DNA from: Boswellia sacra
Taxonomy: Eukaryota; Streptophyta; Magnoliopsida; Sapindales; Burseraceae
Assembly (NCBI GenBank): GCA_013180625.2
Contig: SNVD02006970.1
Location: 1-64,000 of the forward strand
Direction: 5' to 3'
Length of the DNA stretch: 64,000 nucleotides
This document shows, piece after piece, positions 47,954 to 59,245 of the stretch. The notes under the pieces are model-generated. The model searched no databases and was not told the origin of the DNA. It worked only from the letters and a program-made list of their open reading frames with translations. Position 1 is the first letter of the stretch. Every line of letters starts with the position of its first letter. The position numbers and the translations under genes were made by a program.

Positions 47954-48357
47954 TTTGAAAGGTAAAAGAATGCACGATTTTTGTTTGGGTTACAGTTTTT
48001 AGGGAACTGAAAAACCGACTTAATTAGTCACGGAGTACCGTATCCGCCACTTAACCGGGAAGTAAAATAAAACACGCAAAAGAAAATAAAAGCAAAAACA
48101 GAAAATAAAGTAAAAGTTATAGGAAAAACATATAATAAAAGCAAGACAACGAGATAAAGAAAGCAAAATTAAAGTTAAGATATGGTACATATAGATGATA
48201 GAAACAAAGACAAAGTCAAGATATGGGGTAGATAAATAATAAAAGCAAGGACAACCAAATAATAAAAACAAAAATAAAATCAAGATATGGTACAAAAGTC
48301 AAGATATGGTACAAAAGTCAAGATATGGTACAGATAGATGAGACAGATAGAACCTGA
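47954..48357 (-). other. Spacer between pol and the Cys-rich ORF, with 19-bp tandem repeat
   Basis: A-rich spacer. 48280-48332 holds three head-to-tail copies of TCAAGATATGGTACAAAAG (period 19; starts 48280, 48299, 48318), with two looser copies near 48175 and 48210. Being upstream of the accessory ORFs on the minus strand, it could contain a promoter or acceptor for a subgenomic mRNA. That is inference. Confidence 0.7.
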
Positions 48358-51315
48358 TTAATTAGGATAGACAGGAGGCTCAAGAGAGATCTCCTCGAGA
48401 CACATAAACTGACTTTCCCTTTCCACATAATTTTTCAACCGTTGCCCATTAACTTTGAAAATTCGTCCATCAGTGGGGTCCTCAATCTCCACCGCTCCAT
48501 TGGAAAAAACGTGCTTTACGACAAATGGTCCAGTCCATCGAGATCTCAACTTTCCAGGGTGTAAATGCAATCGAGAATCATAAAGATAAACTCGTTGATT
48601 TAGCTCAAAGTTTTTCCTCAAGATTTGTTTGTCGTGAGCCGCTTTCATCTTAGCCTTGTAAATCTTGGAGTTGTCATAGGCATCATTCCGCAATTCTTCT
48701 ATTTCAGACAATTGTAACTTTCTTTGAAGACCTGCAACACTCAAATCAAAGTTAAGGGCTTTGACAGCCCAATAAGCTTTATGTTCTAGCTCAACAGGTA
48801 AATGACAAGCTTTCCCATAGACAAGGCGATATGGAGACATCCCTAGAATAGTTTTGTACGCAGTGTGATAAGCCCATAATGCATCAGAAAGGTGTAAAGA
48901 CCAGTCTTTGCGATTCGGGTTAACAGTCTTTTCTAGAATCTGCTTCACCTCCCTATTTGCGAGTTCAGCTTGCCCATTTGTCTGTGGATGGTATGTGGTG
49001 GAAATCTTATGAAGAACACCATACCTGCGCATCAAAGCTTCAAAAGAACGATTACAGAAATGTGTCCCTTGGTCACTGATGATGACACGTGGCGTACCAT
49101 ACCTAGACAACACGTTTTCTTTTAAGAATTTTACCACGGTTGTGTTATCATTAGTACGACAAGCCATAGCCTCCACCCATTTGGACACATAATCAACAGC
49201 TAGAAGAATATAAAGATAACCAAAAGATGGAGGAAAAGGTCCCATAAAGTCAATACCCCAGCAATCAAATATCTCAATAACAAGAATAGGGCTAAGAGGC
49301 ATCATATGACGGCGAGATAAAGCCCCCAACTTTTGACATCTTTCACATGAACGACAAAAATTGTTAGTATCTTTAAACAAAGTGGGCCAATAGAGTCCAC
49401 ACTGTAAAATTTTTGCAGCAGTCTTTTTTATTGAGAAATGACCACCACAAGCAGTGCCATGGCAAAAGTTTAAGACACTAGCAATTTCACTCTCAGGAAT
49501 GCAACGTCGCATAATTTGGTCAGCGCAATATTTGAAAAGATAAGGATCATCCCAATAAAAATTACGCACCTCAACCAAGAACTTACGCTTATCTTGTACA
49601 CTCCAGTTAGATGGAACTTCCCCGCAAACCAAGTAATTTACAATATGTGCATACCATGGTACTTGGCTTATAGTGAAAAGATGTTCATCAGGGAAATCAT
49701 CTTGAATGGGTTGGACATTAGTGGAATCATGGAACTCAAGACAGGACAAATGATCTGCTACAACATTTTCGACGCCCTTCTTGTCCTTAATGGTTAGATC
49801 AAATTCCTGCAAAAGAAGAATCCATCTAATTAGATGGGCCTTAGCATCCTTTTTGGAAAAAAGGTACTTCAGAGCTGCATGGTCAGTAAACACAGTAATA
49901 GGTGAACCAATTAAATAAGAACGAAATTTATCCAAGGCAAAAACAACAGCTAATAGTTCCTTTTCAGTAGTAGAATAATTCATTTGAGCATCATTTAAGG
50001 TTCTACTAGCATAGTAAACAACAAAGGGTTTGCCCTCCCTTCTTTGACCAAGGACTGCTCCTACAGCATAGTTACTGGCATCACACATAATCTCAAATGG
50101 AAGGCTCCAATCAGGTGACTGCATAATAGGGGCAGTAGTGAGTTTGGCAATTAATGTCTGAAATGCGTCCTCACAAGCTTGAGTCCACACAAATTCAGCA
50201 TCTTTCAATAAGAGGTTACACAATGGTCTAGATATAGAAGAAAAATTTTGTATAAACCTCCTATAAAAACCAGCATGCCCTAGAAAAGATCGGACATCTT
50301 TTATCGTTTTGGGTGTAGGTAATTTAGAGATCAACTCGATTTTAGCCTTGTCAACCTCCATTCCTCTTTCTGAAACAATGTGTCCCAAAACAATCCCAGA
50401 AGACACCATGAAATGACATTTTTCCCAATTAAGCACAAGTCCTTTTTCTTCACACCTACTCAAAACAGATTTTAAGTTAAGTAGACATGAATCAAAAGAG
50501 TTACCAAAAACAGTCAAATCATCCATAAAAACCTCCATGCATTTTTCAACCATGTCTGAGAAAATACTAAGCATGCAACGTTGAAAAGTAGCTGGTGCAT
50601 TACATAATCCAAATGGCATCCTACGAAAAGCATAAGTACCAAAAGGGCATGTGAAGGTAGTCTTATCCTGATCCTCTAGAGCTATCTCTATCTGGTAATA
50701 TCCTGAGTACCCATCGAGAAAGCAATAAAAGGGATGACCAGCTACACATTCCAAAATTTGATCAATAAAAGGCAATGGAAAGTAGTCTTTTCAGGTGGCT
50801 GTATTTAATTTCCTATAATCAATGCACATCCGCCATCCGGTTACTACTCTAGTTGGAATAGACACTCCTTTATCATTTTGAACCACAGTTACTCCAGATT
50901 TCTTAGGCACTACCTGTGTTGGACTTACCCATTGACTATCAGATATTGGATAGATTATACCTGCATCTAATAGTTTTAAGACTTCTTTCTTTACCACTTC
51001 TTTCATTGTTGGATTAAGTCTTCTTTGGGGGTCTCTACGAGGTTGGGTACCTTCCTCTAGATGGATTCTATGGGAGCATATTAATGGAGAAATACCTTTA
51101 ATATCAGCTATAGTCCATCCTAGTGTAGACTTATGCTCTTTTAACAAGTTTATCAATTTTTCATCTTGGTCAACACTAAGTTCTGAAGAAATAATAATAG
51201 GAAAGGTATCACCTGCTCCCAAGAAAACGTGCTTCAAACCTTTGGGCAATGGAGAAAGTTCAACTTTTGGAGCCTCTAAGTTAGAGGGTTTTGGCTTCTC
51301 TCTTCCACGAGGCAA
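48358..51315 (-). CDS. Element 2 pol: RT, RNase H and integrase (one TGA)
   Basis: Polyprotein that copies the element RNA and integrates the cDNA. 51315-50791 is the RT leader ([42 protein letters not shown]), closed by a TGA. 50775-48358 is open for 805 codons. RT has FLDGYSGY (Asp21) and FMDD (83-86). RNase H has Asp232, Glu272, Asp298 and Asp341. Integrase has the finger H439-x6-H446...C477-x2-C480 and catalytic Asp509, Asp568, Glu604 (exact D35E spacing), then a GPF-type C-terminus (RWTGPFVV) and the end [18 protein letters not shown]. No chromodomain, consistent with Athila. The TGA replaces a residue in TRKD-type context, as a C-to-T change would do. Confidence 0.94.
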
Positions 51316-51339
51316 TTCTTCAAGGCGTGGTTGCCAAAA

Positions 51340-51957
51340 TCAAGTCCTTTTATCCTGTGAGTCAAAAATATCAAACACATTAGTTGTATCATCAGGATAA
51401 AATAAATCTTCAAATTCAGAATCAAGAAAGTAGTCTAAAGAGTCAAAATCCTGTTTTCTATAAGCCTCCTCTGAGATAAGTGTGTCTATCACATATGAAT
51501 CGTAGCAATCATCCTCCTCTCGTGGTTGCTTTCCAATATGGAAAATATTCACCTCAAGAGTCATATTACCAAATGATAATTTCATGAGACCGTTCCTGCA
51601 ATTAATAAAAGCATTAGCAGTGGCAAGAAAAGGTCTCCCTAAAATAAGAGGAATTTTGGACTCCATATTAACCACAGACTGAGTATCCGAAACAAGAAAA
51701 TCAACAGGGTAATAAAATTTATCAATCTGTAATAAAACATCTTCCACTATTCCCCGTGGTTTCTTGACTGATCGGTCGGCCAATTGTAGAACTACGGATG
51801 TGGGTTTGATCTCTCCAAGTCCTAATTGTAAGTAAACCGAATAGGGCATGAGATTGACACTTGCTCCCAAGTCTAACAATGCTTGACTGATTTCATGTGT
51901 CCCAATCTGGCAGGAAATTGTAGGACACCCTGGATCTTTGTACTTGGGTGGGGTTTT
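51340..51957 (-). CDS. Element 2 protease region
   Basis: Continues the Gag frame after a TAG at about 51957. Reads KTPPKYKDPGCPTISC, then LLDLGASVNLMPYSVYLQLG, the retropepsin-like active loop (DLGAS here instead of DTGAS/DSGAS), then GIVEDVLLQIDKFYYPVDFL and IPLILGRPFLATA, the flap and second conserved block. A long acidic tail (DSEFEDLFYPDDTTNVFD) runs to the stop at 51340. It processes Gag-Pol. Whether the TAG is read through or is a lesion is unknown. Confidence 0.85.
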   Translation of the reverse strand, partial: KTPPKYKDPGCPTISCQIGTHEISQALLDLGASVNLMPYSVYLQLGLGEIKPTSVVLQLADRSVKKPRGIVEDVLLQIDKFYYPVDFLVSDTQSVVNMESKIPLILGRPFLATANAFINCRNGLMKLSFGNMTLEVNIFHIGKQPREEDDCYDSYVIDTLISEEAYRKQDFDSLDYFLDSEFEDLFYPDDTTNVFDIFDSQDKRT

Positions 51958-53646
51958 CTATTCAATGACTGCACTTACCTGTTCCGTCAAGAATGCAATC
52001 TTCTTGACATGGTGCTTTCTTTTGATGGTGCATAGATCCTTGATAACTTTGGCGTAAGCCGGAACCTGTTTAATTACATGCAACAAGGGAAGATTAATCT
52101 TAACTTGTTTTAAGTGTTCTAGAATCTCACCTTGAACTTTCGAGTTTTTCCCATTAGATCTGAGAGCTTGGGGAAAAGGCACTGGAATCGAAAATTTCTT
52201 TTCAAGTTCTTTCTCAAAAATGTCCTCCTTTTGTGGGAGAACATCTTTGTTTTCCATGGTAGTGTTGATTGGCAATGTAGGCTCATTTAAGATCTTACCA
52301 CTTCGAGTAGTGATGGCATTTACCTCTTTGAGATTTTGTGTGTCAAAAGTAGAGGCTTGTGCCATGTGTTGCCCTTTTGGATTAGATTGAGTTTGAGATG
52401 GAAACTTACCTCGCTCTTGTATGGTCAAAGCACTAGTTAGCTTAGTGATTTGACTTTTGATCTCCTTGTTCTCTTCCACCACTTGTGTAAGAACTGTTTC
52501 AAATTTTTGGTTCGTCTTATTTTGGGCCTCCATAAATGCTTGTAAGGTGTCCTCTAAGGAATTCCTAACTTGTGGTGCATTGTATTGAGGTGCTTGATAA
52601 GACTTGGGTGGTTGTTGTTCCTGTTTCCATTGGTTGTTGTTTTGGGGGTTAGATTTCCAACTAAAGTTTGGGTGGTTTCTCCAGCTAGGGTTATAGGTTT
52701 CAGAATAGGGTGAATAAGGCTTTTTGTACATCCCTAAGGCGTTACATTGTTCCTCGTACACCCCTCTTATCTCACTATAAGTTGGACAATCCTGAGCTAA
52801 GTGTTCCACCCCTCCACAAATAAAATATGGATCTTGTGATTCAACTTTAGCAACTGTATGGGTGACCTTCCTATCTTTGGTTTTCAAGACTTCCAATTCC
52901 CTAGTTAAGACTTCTAATTAGGCTTTAAGGTTGTCCTTTTCTCTAAGATGGTAAATTCCACTAGATCATGACCTATTTGTGCTATCTGTAGCACTAGGTC
53001 CAGTCCATGTGTGGGTTTTTTCAGCTAAGTCTTTGAGGAATTCTAAGGCTTCCTCAGGGTCTTTTTGAAGAAACTCCCTGTTGCACATCATCTCAACAAA
53101 TTGGCGCTCCCTAATTGTTAGTCCCTCATAGAAGTAACTAACCAAGCGCCAATTTTCATACCCATGATGAGGACACATGTTTAACAACTCTTTAAATCTC
53201 TCCCAAGTTTGGTACAAGGTTTCACTATCTTTTTGGGAGAAAGAGGAAATTTGTCTTTTCAGGCCGTTAGTCTTATGTTGTGGAAAATATTTGTTAAAAA
53301 ACACTTGGGTCATTTCTGTCCAAGTTCCTATGGATCTCGGCCTTAAAGAGTATAGCCAACTCTTTGCCCTGTCTTTTAGAGAAAAAGGGAAAAATTTTAA
53401 CCTGACAGAATCTATGGCATTGGCCTGACTATGAAAGGTGCCCACTACTTCTTCAAATTCTCTAACATGCACATACAGGTTTTCACTATCTAAACCATGA
53501 AAAGTTGGTAAAAGATGTATCATCCCAGGGTGAAAGTCCAATTTTGGTGTATTAGGTGGAAATATGATACATGATGGTGTGGCTGTGCGGGTAAGATGCA
53601 AGTAATCTTTTAGAGCTTTAACGGGGTTGTCCTCATGTTGGCTCAT
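51958..53646 (-). pseudogene. Element 2 gag (two frames, stops between)
   Basis: 53646-52966 (226 codons from MSQHEDNP) is the capsid-like Retrotrans_gag region: PGMIHLLPTFHGLDSENLY, FFPFSLKDRAKSWLYSL, FFNKYFPQHKT, ETLYQTWERFKELL. After stops near 52920-52960 the frame resumes at 52896. There a zinc knuckle reads DPYFICGGVEHLAQDC; the first Cys of the C-x2-C-x4-H-x4-C pattern is Tyr here. A Gln/Asn-rich linker and TRSGKILNEPTLP follow, then QVPAYAKVIKDLCTIKRKHH before protease. The stops and the lost knuckle Cys suggest this copy does not make functional Gag. Confidence 0.88.
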
Positions 53647-53798
53647 TGTATCAGAATTAGAAGATGAAGATTAACCAAGAATTGATTTTTCTTCGGTTGC
53701 AAAATCTTGTTGTGGTTCTAGTTCTGATTTTTTCATAAATCTCCCTCGTTTGTCTCTAGATTGCTTCATACATCACTCACAATTTGTCTCTCTTTTTG

Positions 53799-53826
<28 letters not shown>
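53799..53826. repeat. Poly-T tract
   Basis: Nearly uninterrupted run of T (A on the coding strand) upstream of gag in the element 2 leader. Confidence 0.9.
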
Positions 53827-53829
<3 letters not shown>

Positions 53830-53889
53830 GAAGAAAGTTCTCAAATAAAGTCAAAAAGCAATAAGATAACAAAAGTTAGAGAGAATAAT

Positions 53890-54450
53890 AACAACAATAA
53901 TAATAAAACAAACAAGGTGGCAAAGCCAACCTTTGACAAGTATATATAGAATATAAAAAAAAATTAAAACAAATAACAAGTAAAGGCGGCAAAGCCGACC
54001 TTTAACAAGTAAAATAATAATAACAATAATAATAATAAAACAAACAAGGTGGCAAAGCCAACCTTTGACAAGTATATATAGAATATAAAAAAAATTAAAA
54101 CAAATAACAAGTAAAAGAAATAAGGCGGCAAAGCCGACCTTTAACAAGTAATAACAACAATAATCATAATAAAAGAAACAAGGTGGCAAAGCCGACCTTT
54201 AACAAGTAAAAGAAATAAGGCGGCAAAGCCGTCCTTTAACAAGTAAAAGAAATAAGGCGGCAAAGCAGACCTTTAACAAGTAAAATAATAATAATAATAA
54301 TAAAACAAACAAGGTGGCAAAGCCGTCCTTTAACAAGTAAAAGAAACAAGGTGGCAAAGCCGACCTTTGAAAAGTAAAAGGAGCAAGGCGGCAAAGCCGA
54401 CCTTTGAAAAGTAAAAGGAGCAAGGCGGCAAAGCCGACCTTTGAAAAGTA
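53890..54450 (-). repeat. Element 2 leader: eleven-copy hairpin repeat
   Basis: Eleven copies of GG(C/T)GGCAAAGCC(G/A)(A/T)CCTTT(A/G)A at about 53919, 53986, 54049, 54123, 54181, 54219, 54256, 54313, 54351, 54386 and 54422. The core CGGC-AAA-GCCG is self-complementary, so each copy can form a small hairpin in the element RNA. Spacers are purine/A-rich (AAGTAAAAGAAATAA) and vary in length. It lies in the untranslated leader between PBS and gag, where packaging and dimerisation signals are usual. The spurious long frames here are translations of the repeat. Confidence 0.88.
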
Positions 54451-54610
54451 AAAGGAATAAGGTTAGTCAAAGTTAGAAAAATTAGGCAAATTAGTCAAAG
54501 TTAGGAAAATTAGTCAAATTAGTCAAAGTTAGGAAAATTAGTCAAATTTGTCAAAGTTAGGAAAATTAGTCAAAGTTAGGAAAATTAGGCAAATTATTCC
54601 AAGTTAGGCC
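54451..54610 (-). repeat. Element 2 leader: GTTAGGAAAATTAGTCAAA tandem repeat
   Basis: Six or so imperfect copies of AGTCAAAGTTAGGAAAATT, in units of about 22-33 bases, directly next to the hairpin array and the PBS. Confidence 0.85.
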
Positions 54611-54662
54611 AAAAAAAAGAAAAGGAAATAAAAAATACAAACCGTCTTTCGTCCATTTTACC

Positions 54663-54680
54663 TCCCCGGCAACGGCGCCA
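54663..54680 (-). promoter_or_regulatory. Element 2 primer-binding site (tRNA-Asp type)
   Basis: The same 18-mer TCCCCGGCAACGGCGCCA as in element 1, five bases from the LTR edge at 54686. Confidence 0.93.
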
Positions 54681-54685
54681 ATTTT

Positions 54686-56096
54686 TGTTTACGCCCAAAA
54701 TATACCGCGGTTATTGTAGTATACGTTGAGGTGTCGAATCCACAAGGAGGCCTTTGATAAAAGAGGTTAGTAAAACAAAAATATAAAAGATAATAAAGAT
54801 ATAAAATTTAACTTTGAAGTGATTAGTTCTAAAGAAAATACAATGTTTAATAATTGGAAACAATCGATGGTAATTAAGAAGTAAGGCATCGAGAATCACT
54901 TATATGTTTTGTAAATCTAATCCCCACTTTGATTTAATAATTATAACTCAATTGAAAGTTTCACATCCCAAACAATCAATCGAAAATATGTATAGTATAG
55001 CATAAATGATAAACACATGTATTTGATATGCATAAACTCTTTACAAGCAATATTTACCAACAACATTCATCCTTACAAGTTATCCAAGAGCGATAATATA
55101 TCACATGACAATATTGTAGTAAAGGATTAACTCATAAAACGAAACTACCAGTAACAATTATAATTCAACATGAATCACATAAAGAAAACATGACTGAATT
55201 TATATGAAATTGAGAATTATAATTTCTGATTAAAAAGAAATCACAAGATGAGAAAGAGTTTAACACATAAACAAACATACAATCTTTATAGCCCTTGAGG
55301 TAGAATGAAAGTGGAGAAATAGATAAACTACACATACAAGTTCATCTCTAGCCTTACCAAGAGTTCTAGCATAACTTACAATTCATTCTTATCATTTCTA
55401 AAGAGAAAATACAAGAGAGAATTGTAATATACAATGATAAAATGTGAACTCAAATGATTTTTTTCTCTCCCCCATTCAATTCCTCAAGTTGTCCTTAAAT
55501 AGGTGATGAAATGGAACTATTACACCAAACCTCCACCAATTTTTCCACAATGTCGGCCACCAACTTGCAGCTGATTTTTGACCACCAAATGGACCGAATT
55601 GGGCTTTGTGGAAAACATAAAAGTTGTAGCATTTTGTCTCAGCTTTCTAGGGCCACCAGATTCATGCAATTTGGACAAGTATTCTCTGAGATATGACCCA
55701 AATACTGGACATGGGTCGGGCTGAGAAACAACTACAATTTGGTTTTTTTGTGTCTCAATTTCGGCTCATCAAATGTTGGATTTGGGCTTTTGATTGTTCT
55801 TCAACTTTGTGTAAAATTGAGACATGTTGCTCCAGGTTCAATAATCTCTCCATTTTGATCTATAGATTGAGAGTTGTGTCCATTTTATTAAACCTGAAAA
55901 AATGATTTCCATTAATCACAATTTAAGGACAATACTTTATTTCAAGATAAAGACTAAAGAAAATGCAAAAGAAATGAAACAAATGTAAAAGAGGCATAAG
56001 CAAAATAATTATGCTAAAATATCATAAAAGCTTTATAATACTGTCCAATTAGCATTAATTATTTATGCTTAAGAGTGTACTTTCATGCGTTTATCA
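54686..56096 (-). repeat. Element 2 5' LTR
   Basis: Runs TGTTTACGCCC...GCGTTTATCA on the plus strand. Minus strand 55502-55491 reads CTATTTAAGGAC, the best TATA-like box I see for its promoter. Followed on the right by GATAT. Confidence 0.95.
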
Positions 56097-56101
56097 GATA
56101 T

Positions 56102-56834
56102 TGAGGGTGAGGCTTTGCTTGGTACCTCATAGGTGCCAGCAGTGTCCCAATTTTGGGGTTTGTCTGCTAATGAATCTAGGTAGTCAATTGCTTCATCAGA
56201 GTCTTTATCTCCAAATTCTCCGTTACACATTAGCTCTACTAGTTGCTTATCTTGAGGTGTTAACCCTTTATAAAAGTGTAAAACTATTCTCTAAGTTTCA
56301 AAGCCATGGTAAGGACAGATATTGAGTAATTCTTTATACCTATCCTAATATTGGTAAAGGGTTTCTCCTTGTTTTTGAGTGAAAGTGGTGATTTATCTTT
56401 TAAGAGAGTTTGTTCTATGGGTAGGAAAATTTTTTTAAAAAATTGTTGTTTCATCTCATCCCATGAACTAATGGAACTTGACCTCAAATTTTGTAGCTAT
56501 GTCTAGCTTTATCTTTTAAAGAAAAAGGTAAAAACTTTAATATAATGATGTTTATGCTATAATTTGGGTCACTGTAAGAGTTACACACCTCTTCAAAGAT
56601 TTTTAAGTGTGAATATGAGTTCTCCATATCAAGGCCATGAAAGATGGGTAAAAGTCGAACGAAACTTAGTTTGAAATTGAAATGGATTGCATTGGGAGGA
56701 GAAATTACATAAGATGGTGCACTAGTTCTTATCGGATTTATGTAATCTCTGAGGGTTCTTGGTTGGTTTTAACCATTTTGTTAGGAACGATTGTCCCATT
56801 CATCTGTAAACTTTTCCACTTGATTGTCGGCCAT
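56102..56834 (-). pseudogene. Element 3 gag N-terminal part
   Basis: From ATG 56834 (MADNQVEKFTDEW) with several stops: LRDYINPIRTSAPSYVISPP, LPIFHGLDMENSYSHLKIFE, FLPFSLKDKA and SSWDEMKQQFF. This is a Retrotrans_gag domain equivalent to 53646-52966 in element 2. It is cut at 56101/56102 by the insertion of element 2; the downstream half resumes at 43811. Confidence 0.85.
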
Positions 56835-57005
56835 GTTTTCTAGGGAAGATGATGTTTTCCTAATAAGTCTGCCACTAGATGTGCGTGACCAAATTTTCAT
56901 GCAAATTTAAAGGAGAAAAGAAATGATGAACATAGAAAAAGAAAAATTAAGATCCAAAAAAGAGAGAAGGGAATACTTAGAATTTTGTACGCCAAATTTT
57001 TACCT

Positions 57006-57023
57006 TCCCCGGCAACGGCACCA
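57006..57023 (-). promoter_or_regulatory. Element 3 primer-binding site
   Basis: TCCCCGGCAACGGCACCA on the plus strand, one base different from the sites of elements 1 and 2 (G to A). Six bases from the LTR edge. Confidence 0.85.
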
Positions 57024-57029
57024 GAAACT

Positions 57030-58582
57030 TGACAAATCCAAAAATAAGATTATCTCCCAAGCATAGGAGTGTCGAACTAATAAACCCAGTAAGACCGGGG
57101 TCCATCCACGAGAAAAGGGATTTAGCACTACAAACTAAAGGATGAGAAATAAGGTTGAACAATTTAAATAATTAACAAGATGATATTAACGAATATAAGT
57201 AAATATGGTAGGCGATACAATTGATCATTCAAATGTAAAACAAAAATAAAATGTGGTAAAACCATTCATGAAAATAGGAGGTAAAACCTACCATAGCAAA
57301 TAAAAGAACAAATTCATAAACAATAAATGAGAATACTTAAAATACACAAGTAAGAGAAATTAACACAATAACAATGAAAGCTAAGTTTGGGGGATCTGCT
57401 CTTGATATATCAAATAAGGATAAATAACCCAGTTATAATTCTATTGGAATCCACACATCAAGGAGGTTCCAATCGAAAGGTATGTCATTTAAGCCCATTT
57501 TAGTTATATGAATTATATTTATTTCATTACCAATATTTATACCACTTCTTGTAAATGAGTTCAGGCAACCAATGTGTCAATCACCATATGTCTACAAAAA
57601 ATGAAGGTTCCTAACTAGACTTGTGTCAGTAAGGAAGAATCATATGATATCTAGAAATGATCGAAGCATTTGATGTGCCAAGAATGGTCTATAATGGATC
57701 AAGATCTCCACTTTACGAGTGATGTCAAGATTGATTAGCTAAGAAAATAAATATCAAAACATATAAAATAAACAACATAAGATTATGATTATTAAGCACA
57801 TGTTAAGAGTTAAAAAATCCTTATTCTTATATCAAGGGTTTCATCCTTTCACCTTAGCACGAGAAAATTTAGTGAAACATTAAGCGAGAAGCGAGAAAGA
57901 AAATAAATTGTAAAAAAGAAAATGATTTATTAACAACATTAAGAGAATAAAACACAAAAGGAAAAACACAATAATAAGATATCCCAGCCAAAACTAAGAT
58001 GCCCTAATAGGTCACAATGCACCTCTATTTATGGATACATTGAGGGGCAAACTTGTCAAATTATAAAGGGACAATTGTAAAATATCTTGTTGACAATTTG
58101 GATCATAATATGCACCGATTTTGACCACCAATTATTTAGAATTTTGATCACATGTCTTCATGAAAGTTGTAGATATTTCTCTCAACTTTCTAGAACATCT
58201 TATTTCATAAGATTTGGATACGCATATCAAGATATATAGTCAAAATATAGAGGCATTGTCAGCCTTGGCCAAAACTACAGATGGGTTCACTTCAAACCCA
58301 TTTTTGGTCCATTAAGAGCCTGAATTTCATGATACTTATGAAATATGATCTTGTAGATAACTTAATCAGCTTTCTGAAAAATCAAGATTTGCACCTTTTT
58401 TATTTATAAATAGAAAGTTATGTCCATTGTACCAAACCTATAACAAAAACCAAAATTAAGATGAATTTAATTCAAAAGATGCAAAAATTACAAATATGCT
58501 TAAGTTGAGGAATTTAATGACACTATTAATGCAATATGATGAATTAAGCTCTTATTAAGCATACATATTTAAGTGTTAATCA
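57030..58582 (-). repeat. Element 3 5' LTR
   Basis: Starts TGACAAATCC beside the PBS. The right edge is set at GTGTTAATCA (58582), because read inward it gives TGATTAACAC, much like the LTR start of element 2 (TGATAAACGC). No second copy is in the window, so this edge is inferred. Confidence 0.65.
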
Positions 58583-58910
58583 GTTATGTAGATAGCTTTA
58601 AAGGTTGTGCTCATATCAAAGCCAAAATATTTTCTTGCATGAAAAATATAAGGTTAAAAGATTTTTATTTTTTCAAATTTGATTATGGATAACTCACAAT
58701 TAGGAAGCCCTCTGTCTTGATAAGTAATGATAAAGAGTAGTGTCCTCAACTTTTGTATATTGATAGCCCATAATAAAGAAGCCCCCATCTTAAAGCCACT
58801 GAAGTCCCCAATTAAGAAGCCCTCTATTTTAAAAAACCACCAAATGAGAAGTCTTATATCAACCTGTTGTGTCCTTTTTTCAAGAGTTTTTCTATTGCAA
58901 AAAAAAAAAT
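58583..58910. other. Spacer, no gene seen
   Basis: Contains short repeated words (AAGAAGCCC at four places, 58700-58850) but no recognisable gene. Confidence 0.5.
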
Positions 58911-59191
58911 GTCAATAATTCCTGGGTCTTGTATCAAGATATTTGACAATTACAATCTGTTGGCAGTGTCAAATATGATACCACTTGGGTAAAACTGTCA
59001 AGTATTATTCTTATCATATATATCAATCACAAACCGTCAAATATTTAGATCACATGACCTCTATTTTGATAGTTTACTTGTCACTTTTTTTTTATTTTTA
59101 ACAAATATGGGCATATAATCATCAAGTATCATCATGATTTTTATTATACTTGACAGTTTGTAGGGGTCCAGTATGTAGTTAAGAAATTTTA

Positions 59192-59222
<31 letters not shown>

Positions 59223-59245
59223 GACACACTTATATATATATATTA
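58911..59245. repeat. CACTA subterminal relic and (AT)n
   Basis: Has the same word set as 28783-29690 (TTTGACAATT, GTGTCAAATATG, AACTGTCAAGTATT, AACCGTCAAATATTT, CTTGACAGTTTG). No CACTA terminus is visible here, so it is a relic of the same family. Ends in AT/AC microsatellites at 59191-59245. Confidence 0.65.

Larger units (their letters stand above)
43817..56096 (-). mobile_element. Element 2: nearly intact Athila-like retrotransposon with LOG cassette
   Basis: A 12.28 kb minus-strand gypsy element with 1.41 kb TG...CA LTRs (54686-56096 and 43817-45226) and a perfect GATAT duplication (43812-43816, 56097-56101). It has a tRNA-Asp PBS, long leader, gag, protease, RT-RNase H-integrase, a Cys-rich ORF, LOG, a 3' region with palindrome and a PPT. 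By eye the LTRs differ at only about 20 sites (about 1.4%), so insertion is recent. Observed coding lesions are few: stops within gag and before protease, and one TGA ahead of the 805-codon pol frame. It inserted in the gag of element 3. Confidence 0.95.
39898..58582 (-). mobile_element. Element 3: old Athila-like retrotransposon, split by element 2
   Basis: Minus-strand gypsy element in two pieces. The right piece has a 5' LTR, PBS and start of gag (58582-56102); the left piece has the rest of gag, protease, RT, RNase H and part of integrase (43811-39898). Element 2 lies between with GATAT on both sides. The left end stops inside integrase at a CACTA terminus, and the remaining integrase and 3' LTR are not in the window. 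Frames hold many stops, so it is the oldest of the three internal-bearing elements. Confidence 0.87.

Noticed and set aside
48358..51315. Endogenous pararetrovirus (caulimovirid)
   Set aside because: Long LTRs, tRNA-Asp primer site, 5-bp duplication, integrase with D35E and a plant gypsy-type Gag; no movement or coat protein seen.
53851..54423. Hydrophobic frames of 112 and 74 codons
   Set aside because: Translations of the leader hairpin repeat, not genes.
53890..54450. Regular repeat array resembling a CRISPR
   Set aside because: Eukaryotic DNA, spacers are similar A-rich sequence of uneven length, and the array sits in a retrotransposon leader between PBS and gag.
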